Shown: positions 15,846 through 24,453 of the stretch, in pieces | Numbering within the stretch: position 1 is the stretch's first letter | How the letters are laid out: every line of letters begins with the position of its first letter | Source of the DNA: Bosea vaviloviae | GTDB lineage: Bacteria; Pseudomonadota; Alphaproteobacteria; Rhizobiales; Beijerinckiaceae | Direction: 5' to 3' | Assembly (NCBI RefSeq): GCF_001741865.1 | Contig: NZ_CP017147.1 | Coordinates: 1,975,001 to 2,039,000, forward strand | Length of the DNA: 64,000 nucleotides | Program-made: the position numbers and the translations under genes | The notes under the pieces: model-generated | What the model was told of the DNA's origin: nothing | Seen by the model: only the letters and a program-made list of their open reading frames with translations | Database searches by the model: none

Positions 15846-16862
15846 GTGATTAAGGGGGAAATCTGGCATGGCGGCGATCTCGCCAAGGCGCGGGCGCTGT
15901 TTGCGAATGCGCCCGAGCCCTGGATCGATCTCTCGACCGGTATCAATCCCATCTCGTATCCGCTACCGCCGCTGCCGCAAAGCCTGTGGCAGCGCCTGCC
16001 GGGCGCCGATGACGAGGCGGCGCTGCTGGCTGCGGCGCGCGCGGCCTATCACGTGCCCGAAAGCGCCGGCATCGTCGCGGCACCCGGCACGCAGATCCTG
16101 ATCGACCTGTTGCCTCGGTTGGAAGGGCATGGGCCGGTGGCTGTCTTGACGCCGACATATGGTGAGCACACTCGCACATGGCTCAAGGTAGGGCGCGTAG
16201 CCCGAGAGATCGCCACCCTCAACGAGGTTGGCGATGCGGCGACAGTCGTAATCGTCAATCCGAACAATCCCGATGGCCGTGTTGTGTCAAAGCAAGATCT
16301 CGTTGCAATCGCCAAACAATGCGATGCGCGATGCGGCGCGCTGATAGTCGACGAGGCCTTCGCCGATTTCACCCCCGAGCCCAGTATCATTCCCGAGCTG
16401 CCGCCGGCGACGGTGGTCCTTCGCTCCTTCGGCAAGACATATGGGCTGGCGGGCCTGCGCCTGGGCTTCGCGATCGGCGATCCGGCGCTGACCGAGGCCC
16501 TGCATGCGGCGATGGGGCCTTGGGCGGTGGCCGGGCCGGCCCTGCGTGTCGGGGCGACGGCGCTGGCCGATTCCTCCTGGCTTGCGCAAGCGGGAGCCGC
16601 GCGCGCGGCCGACGCCGCGCGGCTCGATGCGCTGCTCGCGCCGCACGGCAGGGTCGTCGGCGGCACGGCGCTGTTCAGGCTGCTCGAAACCGGCAATGCG
16701 CCGGCGCTCTTCGCCCATCTCGGCCGCCATGGCCTCTATCTGCGCCGCTTCCAGAACGATGTGCGCTGGCTGCGCTTCGGCCTGCCGGGGCAGGCCTCGG
16801 AATGGGCCAGGCTCGAGGCGGCGCTGGCGGGCTTTGCGACCTCCGGCCCCGGCCCAGCGTGA
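15846..16862 (+). CDS. cobC: Threonine-phosphate decarboxylase-like CobC
   Basis: This PLP enzyme of the aspartate aminotransferase fold provides (R)-1-amino-2-propanol phosphate from threonine phosphate for CobD. The 338-residue product starts IKGEIWHGGDLAKARALF and has WIDLSTGINPISYPLP. The family NPNNPDGRVV is present, as are DEAFADFTP and the PLP-lysine block RSFGKTYGLAGLRLGFA. The start is GTG at 15846. The stretch around 16180-16330 is less GC-rich and uses rarer codons than the rest, but the motifs continue through it. The TGA is followed closely by a triplicated 18 bp repeat. Confidence 0.94.
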   Translation: MIKGEIWHGGDLAKARALFANAPEPWIDLSTGINPISYPLPPLPQSLWQRLPGADDEAALLAAARAAYHVPESAGIVAAPGTQILIDLLPRLEGHGPVAVLTPTYGEHTRTWLKVGRVAREIATLNEVGDAATVVIVNPNNPDGRVVSKQDLVAIAKQCDARCGALIVDEAFADFTPEPSIIPELPPATVVLRSFGKTYGLAGLRLGFAIGDPALTEALHAAMGPWAVAGPALRVGATALADSSWLAQAGAARAADAARLDALLAPHGRVVGGTALFRLLETGNAPALFAHLGRHGLYLRRFQNDVRWLRFGLPGQASEWARLEAALAGFATSGPGPA

Positions 16863-16902
16863 AGCTTGCATGCGTTGACTGCCGGGACAGCGCGCCGCTC
16901 TC

Positions 16903-16956
16903 CCGATAACCTGACCGCGCCCGATAACCTGACCACGCCCAATAACCTGACCACGC
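16903..16956 (+). repeat. 3 x 18 bp tandem repeat upstream of the dehydrogenase gene
   Basis: Three units of CCGATAACCTGACCACGC with one or two changes stand 26 bp before the ATG of the next gene. They sit in the cobC-dehydrogenase gap and could lengthen a leader or change promoter spacing. Confidence 0.92.
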
Positions 16957-16981
16957 CTTTGACTGTCGAGGAACGAGACGA

Positions 16982-17953
16982 ATGCCCCTGCTGCCGCCTG
17001 ACAATGAGCTGACGATCGGCTTCTCCCACGCCGCCTATCAATTGCAGGCCGAGTTCGCGACGCGCGGCCACGCCGCCCGGAGCTTTTCGGCGAACTCGCT
17101 CGACGAGCTCAAGGCGCGCTCGGTCGAGGCCGATGTCCTCGTCGTCTCCGGCCTCTGGCGCAACGAGCTGATCGCCGCTTCGCCGAAGCTGCGCTTCATC
17201 CAGTCGGTCAGCGCCGGCACCGACCAGTTCGACAAGCCGGCCCTGGCCGCCGCCGGCATTCGCCTCGCCAGCGCGCAAGGGGTGAATGAGCGCGCCGTCG
17301 CCGAGCACGCCATGGCGCTGGTCCTGGCCCTGACCCGCCAGATCCATCTCGCCCGCGACAACCAGACGGCCAAGCATTGGCGCCCGATGATCGGCGACCG
17401 CGCCAGGCGCGAGGACGAACTCGGCGGCAAGACCATGGTCATCGTCGGGCTCGGCCGCATCGGCCTGCGCCTGGCCGCGCTCGCCTCGGCTTTCGGCATC
17501 CGCGTCATCGGCGTGCGCCGCCGGCCGGAGCCGCAGCCGCATATCGAGGCGATCGTCCGGCCCGACCAATTGCACGAGGTCATGGCGCAGGCCGACATCG
17601 TCGCGCTGACCTGCCCGCTGACGGCGGAGACCGAAGGGCTGATCGGCGTCCAGGCGCTCGCCGTGATGAAGCCCACGGCCGTCCTCATCAATGTCGCACG
17701 CGGCAAGGTGGTGGATGAGGCCGCGCTGCTCGCCGCCCTGAGCGAGGGCCGGTTGGCCGGCGCCGGGCTCGACTGCTTCCATGACGAGCCGCTGCCGCCA
17801 TCCTCGCCTTTCTGGGGCCTGCCGCAGGTCGTCATCACGCCCCATAGCGCCGGCGAGACGCGGGCCTATGAGGGCAATGTCGTTGATACCCTGCTCGACA
17901 ATCTCGGGCGGCTGGCGCGGGGCGAAACCGCGCTGCGCAACCAGATCGTCTGA
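16982..17953 (+). CDS. D-2-hydroxyacid dehydrogenase family protein
   Basis: The 323-residue NAD(P)-dependent oxidoreductase has the nucleotide-binding VIVGLGRIGLRLAALA near residue 153. The catalytic triad of the family is visible: Arg in NVARGKVVDE, Glu in CFHDEPLPP and His in ITPHSAGETR. It belongs to the glyoxylate/hydroxypyruvate reductase and phosphoglycerate dehydrogenase superfamily; the exact substrate cannot be read from sequence. It is a single gene with a GAGGAACG ribosome site. Confidence 0.88.
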   Translation: MPLLPPDNELTIGFSHAAYQLQAEFATRGHAARSFSANSLDELKARSVEADVLVVSGLWRNELIAASPKLRFIQSVSAGTDQFDKPALAAAGIRLASAQGVNERAVAEHAMALVLALTRQIHLARDNQTAKHWRPMIGDRARREDELGGKTMVIVGLGRIGLRLAALASAFGIRVIGVRRRPEPQPHIEAIVRPDQLHEVMAQADIVALTCPLTAETEGLIGVQALAVMKPTAVLINVARGKVVDEAALLAALSEGRLAGAGLDCFHDEPLPPSSPFWGLPQVVITPHSAGETRAYEGNVVDTLLDNLGRLARGETALRNQIV

Positions 17954-17997
17954 ATGCGCCACTGCTGCTGGCCTGCTCCGGCATGTCGAAGCGACGG

Positions 17998-18036
17998 CAT
18001 GCCGGGCGTTCGATTCGTGGGCCGTCGCCCGGCATG
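17998..18036. terminator. Inverted repeat after the dehydrogenase, possible terminator
   Basis: CATGCCGGGCG and CGCCCGGCATG form 11 bp perfect arms around a 17 bp loop, 45 bp after the stop. There is no T-tract, so it may instead be a dispersed repeat. The rest of the gap to the autotransporter shows no clear promoter. Confidence 0.45.
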
Positions 18037-18133
18037 GCGACGAATGTCGATCCTCGCCCTGTGAATGGTGGTCTATTGCCGTAGAGTAAGATTGCCTTAA
18101 GTTGCCGCCCCGGGATTTGGGGGCGACGCTTTC

Positions 18134-21100
18134 GTGGATTTGATAAGCCAAGGGCGCGGCGCGTATCGCCGCCGCTTCGTCATGCTGGCTTTGCTGGCGG
18201 GCACGTCGCTGGGTTCGGCGCTGTTCTGTCCGGGCTCGGCCCACGCGCAGGACGCGACCTGGCAGCTCAATCCCGGCTCGGGCAATTTCAACGCCGGCGC
18301 GAACTGGACGCCGGCGACGGTTCCAACCGGCACGGCGTTCTTCGATGCCACCAGCCAGTCCGCGATCACAATCGGTGCGGCCACGACGCTTGGGGGCTTT
18401 ACCTTCAACGCAAGCGCGCCGGCCTACACGATCACCATCGACCCTGCCGTCAACCTCACCTTCGCTGGAGCAGGCATCGTCAACAATTCCGGCCAGGCGC
18501 AGACCCTGGTCAATCATTGGTTCCTGATTTTCGCCAACAGCAGCACGGCCGGCAGTGCCACGATCACCACCAACAGCTTCCTTCAGTTCAACGACAGCAG
18601 CACGGCCGGCACTGCTACGATCACCAACACCAACAGCCTTCAGTTCTCCGGCAGTAGCACGGCCGGCAGCGCTTCGATCACCAACAACAGCAGCCTTTGG
18701 TTCATCGGTACGAGCACGGCCGGTAGCGCCACGATCACCAACAACACCAGCCTTCGGTTCTTCAACGGCAGCACGGCCGGAAATGCGACGATCGTGACGA
18801 ATATCGGCGCGACGACCGATTTCTCGGACAGCACCGGCCCGCTCGGCGACAACCGCCTGAGCGCCGGGTCGATCGCTGGCGCAGGCGATTACGTCCTCGG
18901 CGCCAACGAACTCACCGTCGGCGGCGACGGCACGTCCACGACGGTCGACGGCATCATCAGCGGCGTCGGCGGCTCGCTGGTCAAGACCGGGGCGGGCACG
19001 CTGACGCTGACCCATCTCGACAATTCCTATGATGGCGGCACGACGATCAGTCAGGGCCGGATCTCGATCAGCCACAATGCCCAGCTTGGTGATGTCGCCG
19101 GCGGGCTGACCTTCGATGGCGGCGGCCTCGTCATCACCGCCAATGTGACCTCGGCGCGCACCGTCACGCTCAATGCCGGCGGCGGTACGATCGACAGCAA
19201 CGGTTTTGTGCTGGAGCTAGACAGCCTCAGTACCATCTCGGGCATAGGCGGGTTGACCAAGACCGGTCCCGGCGATCTCATCCTCTCCGGCAACAACAAT
19301 TATTCCGGTGCGACCAGCGTCATGCAGGGCCGGCTCATCGCCAATTCCGGCACGGCGTTCTCGGCGAGCTCCGATTACAGTGTCGCCACCGGCGCGACGA
19401 TCCAGGTCGCGGATACGCTCATGACCACGATCGGCTCGCTGTCGGGGGCGGGCAAAGTCGTCATCGGCGATGGCGCCATCTTGTCGATCGGCTACAACGC
19501 CGTCGCGACCGTCTTCTCCGGCGATATCACCGGCAAGGGTTCGCTCTTCATGGACGGGCCAGGGACGCTCACCCTGACCGGGACGAGCAGCATAGAAGGG
19601 GTTCTCTTTCTGGGGGCTCTGTGCGGTTGCTCGAATCCGACGCTCGATATCAGCGGCGGCTCGCTCAGCGTCGGCAATCCGGCCGGCGGAGGCGGCGGCA
19701 TCGCGGTGGCTGTCGGGACATTGCGCGTCAGCAATGGCGGCACCTTGAACATGGTGGATCCGGCCGGCTACCTCGTCGTCCAATCGGCGATGGAGGTCAC
19801 GGGCGCGGGCTCGACCGTGACTGTCGAAGGCTTCACGGGCATCGGCAACTTCACGCTCGCAACGCTGAATATCAGCGGCGGCGCGGTGGTGAACAGCAAG
19901 GGCGGCGCGGGTCTCGATGGGCTAACGATCGCGCCGGTCGTGACGGTGACCGGCCCCGGATCGACCTGGAACGTCGATAACGGCTTGTTCGTCGGCAATT
20001 TTTCTGGCTTCGGCGGCTCCGGTAGTCTCGTCATTTCCGCGGGCGGCGTCGTGAACGCGACCGGGTTTGTCGAGATCAGTTCGGATCCCGATCCCGCTCT
20101 GGGCTTTCCCACCGCGAGCGTCATGGTGACAGGGGCGGGCTCGGTCCTGAATGCGACCAACGGCCTGCTCATCGGCTCTCCCGGTTGCGGCTGCGGTGGC
20201 GACTATGCCGGCGTGCTCACGGTTGCGGATGGCGGGCTCGTCAAGGCCGGGGCCGGCATCCAGATCAGCGCCTTGGGTGTGCTCAATCTCGGCAATGGCG
20301 GCTTGGCGGGCGCCATCGACACGCCTTTCATCCAGAATGACGGCGCCATCGTCGCGAATTTCACCGACAGCACCACCCTTGCCGCCAACATCTCCGGGGT
20401 GGGGACGCTGACCAAGCAGGGCTCCGGCAAGCTGATCCTGACCGGGACCAACAACTATACCGGCCCGACCTCGGTGCTCGCCGGGCTCCTTGTCGTCAAT
20501 GGTTCGCTGACCGGCTCCGCCATCACCGTGGCGGGCGGCGCGCTCGGCGGCTCGGGCACGGTCGGCAGCCTCATCATCGCCTCCGGCGGCACGGTCGCAC
20601 CGGGCAACTCCATCGGCACGCTGAACGTCGCCGGCAATGTCGCCTTCGCCGCCGGTTCGACCTATCAGGTCGAGCTCAATGCGGCCGGCGCATCCGACCT
20701 GGTCGCGGCGACGGGAACCGCAACCTTGTCCGGCGGCCAGGTTCAGCTTCTGGCTGCGCCGGGCAGTTACGGTCTCTCGACCCGCTATGTCATCCTGACG
20801 GCTCAGGGCGGCGTCAGCGGGCAGTTTTCCGGCGTGACCTCGAATTTCGCCTTCCTGACGCCGACGCTGAGTTACGACGCAACGGCTGTAGCGCTGACGC
20901 TGGCGCGCAATGCGGTTGCCTTCGCCGATGCGGCAGCCACACGCAACCAGGCGAGCGCCGGCCGCGCTGCCGAAGCGCTAGGAACGGGCAATCGCGTCTA
21001 TGACGCGTTGGTGTCCTCGACGCTGGCGGAGGCGCGCGCCGGTTTCGACGCGCTTTCGGGCGAGGCGCATGCGCAGGCCGTCTCGGTCGCGATCGAGACC

Positions 21101-22078
21101 AGCCATCTGGTGCGCGACACCATCATGAACCGCCTGCGTGCGCCGTTCGCCTCCTCGACATCGCCCGGCACGGTGACTGGCGCCTTCTCGGCCGATGCGC
21201 CGGGCCGGCCGCGCATGGCGGCATTGCCCGCACCCGGCTTCGAGGCACGACGCTTCCAACTCTGGGGCGAGGCGATCGGCGCTCAAGGGCGCAGCGATGG
21301 CGACGGCAATGCGGCCTCGCTCGACCGGCGCGGCGGCGGCATGCTGTTCGGCGCGGAGTTCGATTCCGGCGGTGGCGAGACGCCGTGGCGCGTCGGCGTC
21401 GCCGGCGGCTTCACCCGCACCCGTTTCGACATCGACCAGCGCCGTTCGGACGGCACGCAGGACGCCGTCCATGCCGCGCTCTATGGCGGGGCGCGTTTCG
21501 GCGCGGTCAATCTGCGCGCCGGTGCCGCCTATGCCTGGAACCAGACCAACCTGACGCGCTTCGTCGGGCTGAACGGCTTCTCCGACGTGCTGCGTTTCGA
21601 CGGCCAGGGGGCAACGGCGCAGGCTTTCGCCGAGGTCGGCTATGCCTTGCCGCTCGGCTCCGTCGCCTTCGAGCCCTTCGTCCAGGTCGCCGCCGTGAGC
21701 GTGCATTCGGATTCAGGCACGGAGCAGGGCGGGACGGCCGCATTGCACTTGAATGGCCACGACCAGAGCCTCGGGTTCTCGACATTGGGCTTGCGCGCAG
21801 AAACGCAGCTTGGCGCGACGCCGCTCTTCGCCCGCGCCATGCTGGGCTGGCGTCACGCCTTCGGGGAGACGACGCCGACAGCTGTGCTGGCCTTCGCCGG
21901 AGCCGCGAGCCCATTCCGGGTCTACGCCGCGCCGGTGGCGCGCGACGCGATGGTTGCGGAGGTCGGGTTGTCCTGGCGTGTTGCCGGCAATGTCGCGCTG
22001 GGTCTCGGCTACAATGCCGCCCTGGGCAATGGCGCGCGCGACCATGCGCTGCGAGGCCGGATCGACGTGACGTTCTGA
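18134..22078 (+). CDS. Autotransporter (type Va) with repeat-rich beta-helix passenger
   Basis: This 1314-residue outer-membrane autotransporter has a basic signal peptide (RRRF...LALLAGTSLGSALF, cleavage after AHA near residue 38). Five 57 bp units (18539-18823) encode 19-residue SSTAGSATITNN-type repeats. Three PATR units of the form LTKTGxGxLxLxGxNxYxG lie near residues 277, 369 and 755. A C-terminal 12-strand barrel domain starts near residue 1040 (FQLWGEAIGAQG) and ends in the typical terminal Phe (GRIDVTF). Two CGC/CGCG cysteine clusters in the passenger are unusual. GTG start; an ATG at 18182 is less likely because it would remove the basic part of the signal. The ligand is unknown. 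Confidence 0.92.
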   Translation: MDLISQGRGAYRRRFVMLALLAGTSLGSALFCPGSAHAQDATWQLNPGSGNFNAGANWTPATVPTGTAFFDATSQSAITIGAATTLGGFTFNASAPAYTITIDPAVNLTFAGAGIVNNSGQAQTLVNHWFLIFANSSTAGSATITTNSFLQFNDSSTAGTATITNTNSLQFSGSSTAGSASITNNSSLWFIGTSTAGSATITNNTSLRFFNGSTAGNATIVTNIGATTDFSDSTGPLGDNRLSAGSIAGAGDYVLGANELTVGGDGTSTTVDGIISGVGGSLVKTGAGTLTLTHLDNSYDGGTTISQGRISISHNAQLGDVAGGLTFDGGGLVITANVTSARTVTLNAGGGTIDSNGFVLELDSLSTISGIGGLTKTGPGDLILSGNNNYSGATSVMQGRLIANSGTAFSASSDYSVATGATIQVADTLMTTIGSLSGAGKVVIGDGAILSIGYNAVATVFSGDITGKGSLFMDGPGTLTLTGTSSIEGVLFLGALCGCSNPTLDISGGSLSVGNPAGGGGGIAVAVGTLRVSNGGTLNMVDPAGYLVVQSAMEVTGAGSTVTVEGFTGIGNFTLATLNISGGAVVNSKGGAGLDGLTIAPVVTVTGPGSTWNVDNGLFVGNFSGFGGSGSLVISAGGVVNATGFVEISSDPDPALGFPTASVMVTGAGSVLNATNGLLIGSPGCGCGGDYAGVLTVADGGLVKAGAGIQISALGVLNLGNGGLAGAIDTPFIQNDGAIVANFTDSTTLAANISGVGTLTKQGSGKLILTGTNNYTGPTSVLAGLLVVNGSLTGSAITVAGGALGGSGTVGSLIIASGGTVAPGNSIGTLNVAGNVAFAAGSTYQVELNAAGASDLVAATGTATLSGGQVQLLAAPGSYGLSTRYVILTAQGGVSGQFSGVTSNFAFLTPTLSYDATAVALTLARNAVAFADAAATRNQASAGRAAEALGTGNRVYDALVSSTLAEARAGFDALSGEAHAQAVSVAIETSHLVRDTIMNRLRAPFASSTSPGTVTGAFSADAPGRPRMAALPAPGFEARRFQLWGEAIGAQGRSDGDGNAASLDRRGGGMLFGAEFDSGGGETPWRVGVAGGFTRTRFDIDQRRSDGTQDAVHAALYGGARFGAVNLRAGAAYAWNQTNLTRFVGLNGFSDVLRFDGQGATAQAFAEVGYALPLGSVAFEPFVQVAAVSVHSDSGTEQGGTAALHLNGHDQSLGFSTLGLRAETQLGATPLFARAMLGWRHAFGETTPTAVLAFAGAASPFRVYAAPVARDAMVAEVGLSWRVAGNVALGLGYNAALGNGARDHALRGRIDVTF
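18539..18823 (+). repeat. Five 57 bp repeats in the autotransporter passenger
   Basis: Units begin at 18539, 18596, 18653, 18710 and 18767, each starting with AGCAGCACGGCCGG or a close variant and encoding a 19-residue STAGSATITNN strand-turn unit. The last one is more diverged. The exact 57 bp spacing indicates copy-number growth by recombination, and each copy should add one beta-helix turn. Confidence 0.92.
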
Positions 22079-22094
22079 GCCGGAGCGGCCGCGC

Positions 22095-22619
22095 TCAGGC
22101 GCGCAAGCCCCGCAACCAGCGCCTGGCCTCGTCGCGAATCCGGATGGCGGATTGATAGGCCGCGCTCGCCTTGACCCAGGTGAGCGCCTTGACGCGGACG
22201 GTCTCGATCGCCGCCATCAGCCAGGCCAGCCAGCGATAGCTCAGAAGCTTGTTCCGCCCGGCCTGGTAGATGCGCTCGACGATCAGGAAGCTGGCGAGAT
22301 AGGCCACAGCGAGGATCACGATGCCTGCTGCGACCTGCCCGCGCCCGATCATGATCAGGCCGACGATCTTCAAGGGCTCTGCGACCGCGAAGGGGATCGC
22401 GAGCAAGGCGAGAATGGCCGATCGCGGCAATCGGGCGATCGCCGCTTCCGCCCGCGCGACGATTCCGAGCGAGGCGAGCCAGTCCGCCAGCGGCCGGTAG
22501 AGCGGCCGCGCGATCTCGTCGAGCAGCACGAGGACCGTCAGCACGCCCCTGGCGATGGCGAGCAGGATCTTTGTGGTCAAGGTCTTGACGGGCAGGCTGC
22601 GTTCGGGCGGCGATGACAT
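22095..22619 (-). CDS. Conserved membrane protein of unknown function
   Basis: This 174-residue protein has an N-terminal hydrophobic segment (ILLAIARGVLTVLVLLDEI) and two more helices around residues 68-112 (AILALLAIPFAVAEPLKIV and VAAGIVILAVAYLASFLIV). A basic C-terminal tail ends RRWLRGLRA. I do not recognise a family with a known function. It is convergent with the autotransporter (16 bp between stops) and stands alone on its strand, 41 bp ahead of the GMC oxidoreductase stop on the same strand. Confidence 0.75.
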   Translation of the reverse strand: MSSPPERSLPVKTLTTKILLAIARGVLTVLVLLDEIARPLYRPLADWLASLGIVARAEAAIARLPRSAILALLAIPFAVAEPLKIVGLIMIGRGQVAAGIVILAVAYLASFLIVERIYQAGRNKLLSYRWLAWLMAAIETVRVKALTWVKASAAYQSAIRIRDEARRWLRGLRA

Positions 22620-22660
22620 GATGGCTCCAGCGTGCCGGTTGGAGCCTTCATATCATGGCG

Positions 22661-24292
22661 TCAGGCCGTTTTTGCATCTTCCAGCAGCATCTGCGCGCCT
22701 TTCTCGGCGATCATCATCGTCGGCGCTGCCGTATTGCCCGAGGTGATCGCCGGCATCACCGAGGCGTCGATCACGCGCAGGCCACGCACACCCCGCACCC
22801 GCAGGCGCTCATCGAGCACGGCCGTCGGATCGTCATCGACGCCCATCTTCGCTGTCCCGACAGGGTGGAAGATCGTGGTGCTGAGCCCTTTCGCCGCTTC
22901 CAGCAGCGCCTCGTCCGAGGTCGCGGCTGTGCCCGGGCTGTGTTCCTGCGGCTGGAAGCGCGCCAGCGGCGCTTGCGCCACGATCCGGCGCGCGAGCTTC
23001 AGCGCATCGACGGCGACGCGCTTGTCCTCGTCGGTATCGAGATAATTGGGCGAGATCGCCGGGGCGTCCTCAGGCGTCGGGCTCTTGAGATGGACGCTGC
23101 CCCGGCTCGATGGGCGCAGGTTGCAGACGCTTGCGGTGAAGGCCCCGAAGGGGTGCAAGCCATCGCCCCATTTGTCGAGCGAGAGTGGCTGGAAATGGAA
23201 TTCGAGATTGGCGGTGGCGTAGTCCGCCGAGGATTTCGCGAAGGCGCCGACCTGCGAGGGCGCCATGGTCAATGGCCCGGTGCGCAACGCCGCATATTCC
23301 AACGCCATCAGCGGCCGGCGCCAAAGTTTCGCATAGTCGGTGTTGAGCGTGCGCACGCCGTCGACCTTGTAGACCGGGCGGATCTGGAGGTGGTCCTGCA
23401 GGTTCTCGCCGACGCCCGGCAGGTTCGCGGTCGTGTCGATGCCGAGGGCCTGCAGGCGCGCGCCGTCGCCGATGCCGGAGCGCTCCAGCAGCGCCGGCGA
23501 GCCGAAGGAGCCGGCGCTGAGCACGACTTCGCCGCGGACCTCGACTCTGAGCTTCTCCTCGCCATGGCTGAACTCGATCGCACTGGCCCGGCCATCCTCG
23601 ATCACGATGCGCTCGACCAGGACGCGCGTCTCCATGCGGAGGTTGTCGCGGACATCGAGCACCGGCTTGAGGAAGGCGGTAAAGGCGCTCCAGCGCCGGC
23701 CGCGCCGCTGGTTGACCTGGAAATAGGCGGAGCCTTCATTGTCGCCGGTGTTGAAGTCTGCGATCTTGGCGATGCCCGCCGCCTCGGCCGCATCGCGCAC
23801 GGCGTCGAGGATGTCCCAGCGCACGCGTGGATTCTCGACCCGCCATTCGCCGCCGGCCTTGTGGTGCTCGCCCGTCCCCGGCGCGACATGGTCTTCATGT
23901 TTCAGGAAATTGGGCAGGACATCGTCCCAGCCCCAGCCGGTGAGCCCGCGCTGGCGCCAGCCATCGTAATCGGCCGCCTGGCCGCGCATATAGATCATCG
24001 CATTGATCGCCGAGCAGCCGCCGACGACCTTGCCGCGCGGGAAGGGCAAGGCCCGCCCGCCCAAGCCCGCCTGAGGCTCGGTCTTGAACAGCCAGTCGGC
24101 GCGCGGATTGCCGATGGCGTAGAGATAGCCGACCGGGATGTGAAACCAGATCCAGTCGTCCTTGCCGCCGGCCTCCAGCACCAGGACCTTCTTGCTCGGA
24201 TCGACTGAGAGCCGGTTGGCGACGACGCAGCCGGCCGAGCCCGCCCCGATCACGACATAGTCGAAGGTGCCGATGGTCCTGCGAGCCGACAT
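22661..24292 (-). CDS. GMC family FAD oxidoreductase (choline/alcohol dehydrogenase-like)
   Basis: The 543-residue flavoprotein has the FAD-binding YVVIGAGSAGCVVANRLS at the N-terminus and GMC signature 1 (RGKVVGGCSAINAMIYMRG). Signature 2 is near LSAGSFGSPALLERSGIG. The C-terminal active site contains TIFHPVGTAKMG and NTAAPTMMIAEKGA. The family oxidises primary alcohols, choline or related compounds; the true substrate is not shown. The start chosen is the ATG at 24292, giving the normal N-terminus; an in-frame extension upstream is unlikely. It diverges from eutB, but a shared function is not proven. Confidence 0.9.
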   Translation of the reverse strand: MSARRTIGTFDYVVIGAGSAGCVVANRLSVDPSKKVLVLEAGGKDDWIWFHIPVGYLYAIGNPRADWLFKTEPQAGLGGRALPFPRGKVVGGCSAINAMIYMRGQAADYDGWRQRGLTGWGWDDVLPNFLKHEDHVAPGTGEHHKAGGEWRVENPRVRWDILDAVRDAAEAAGIAKIADFNTGDNEGSAYFQVNQRRGRRWSAFTAFLKPVLDVRDNLRMETRVLVERIVIEDGRASAIEFSHGEEKLRVEVRGEVVLSAGSFGSPALLERSGIGDGARLQALGIDTTANLPGVGENLQDHLQIRPVYKVDGVRTLNTDYAKLWRRPLMALEYAALRTGPLTMAPSQVGAFAKSSADYATANLEFHFQPLSLDKWGDGLHPFGAFTASVCNLRPSSRGSVHLKSPTPEDAPAISPNYLDTDEDKRVAVDALKLARRIVAQAPLARFQPQEHSPGTAATSDEALLEAAKGLSTTIFHPVGTAKMGVDDDPTAVLDERLRVRGVRGLRVIDASVMPAITSGNTAAPTMMIAEKGAQMLLEDAKTA

Positions 24293-24424
24293 GACGTTTC
24301 CAAATCCTGCGGCGGATGACGTCCCGCTCTCCGGACAAGGAGCGTTAATCGCGGTAGCGGGTGGCAGCAATGCTGCATCTGCGTTTGCTCGTGCCAATAT
24401 CCGCATTAGCATGTTGCAAGGCAC

Positions 24425-24453
24425 GAGGATTGATTTCGGCGAGGATTGATTTC
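24425..24453 (+). repeat. 2 x 16 bp tandem duplication at the eutB ribosome site
   Basis: GAGGATTGATTTC occurs twice, 16 bp apart, the second copy ending exactly before the eutB ATG. The GAGGA in each copy can serve as a ribosome binding site, so the site has been doubled. The rest of the eutB-GMC gap (24293-24424) shows no recognisable element. Confidence 0.88.

Noticed and set aside
18539..18823. CRISPR array from regular 57 bp repeats
   Set aside because: No spacers: the whole unit repeats and it encodes autotransporter passenger turns in frame.
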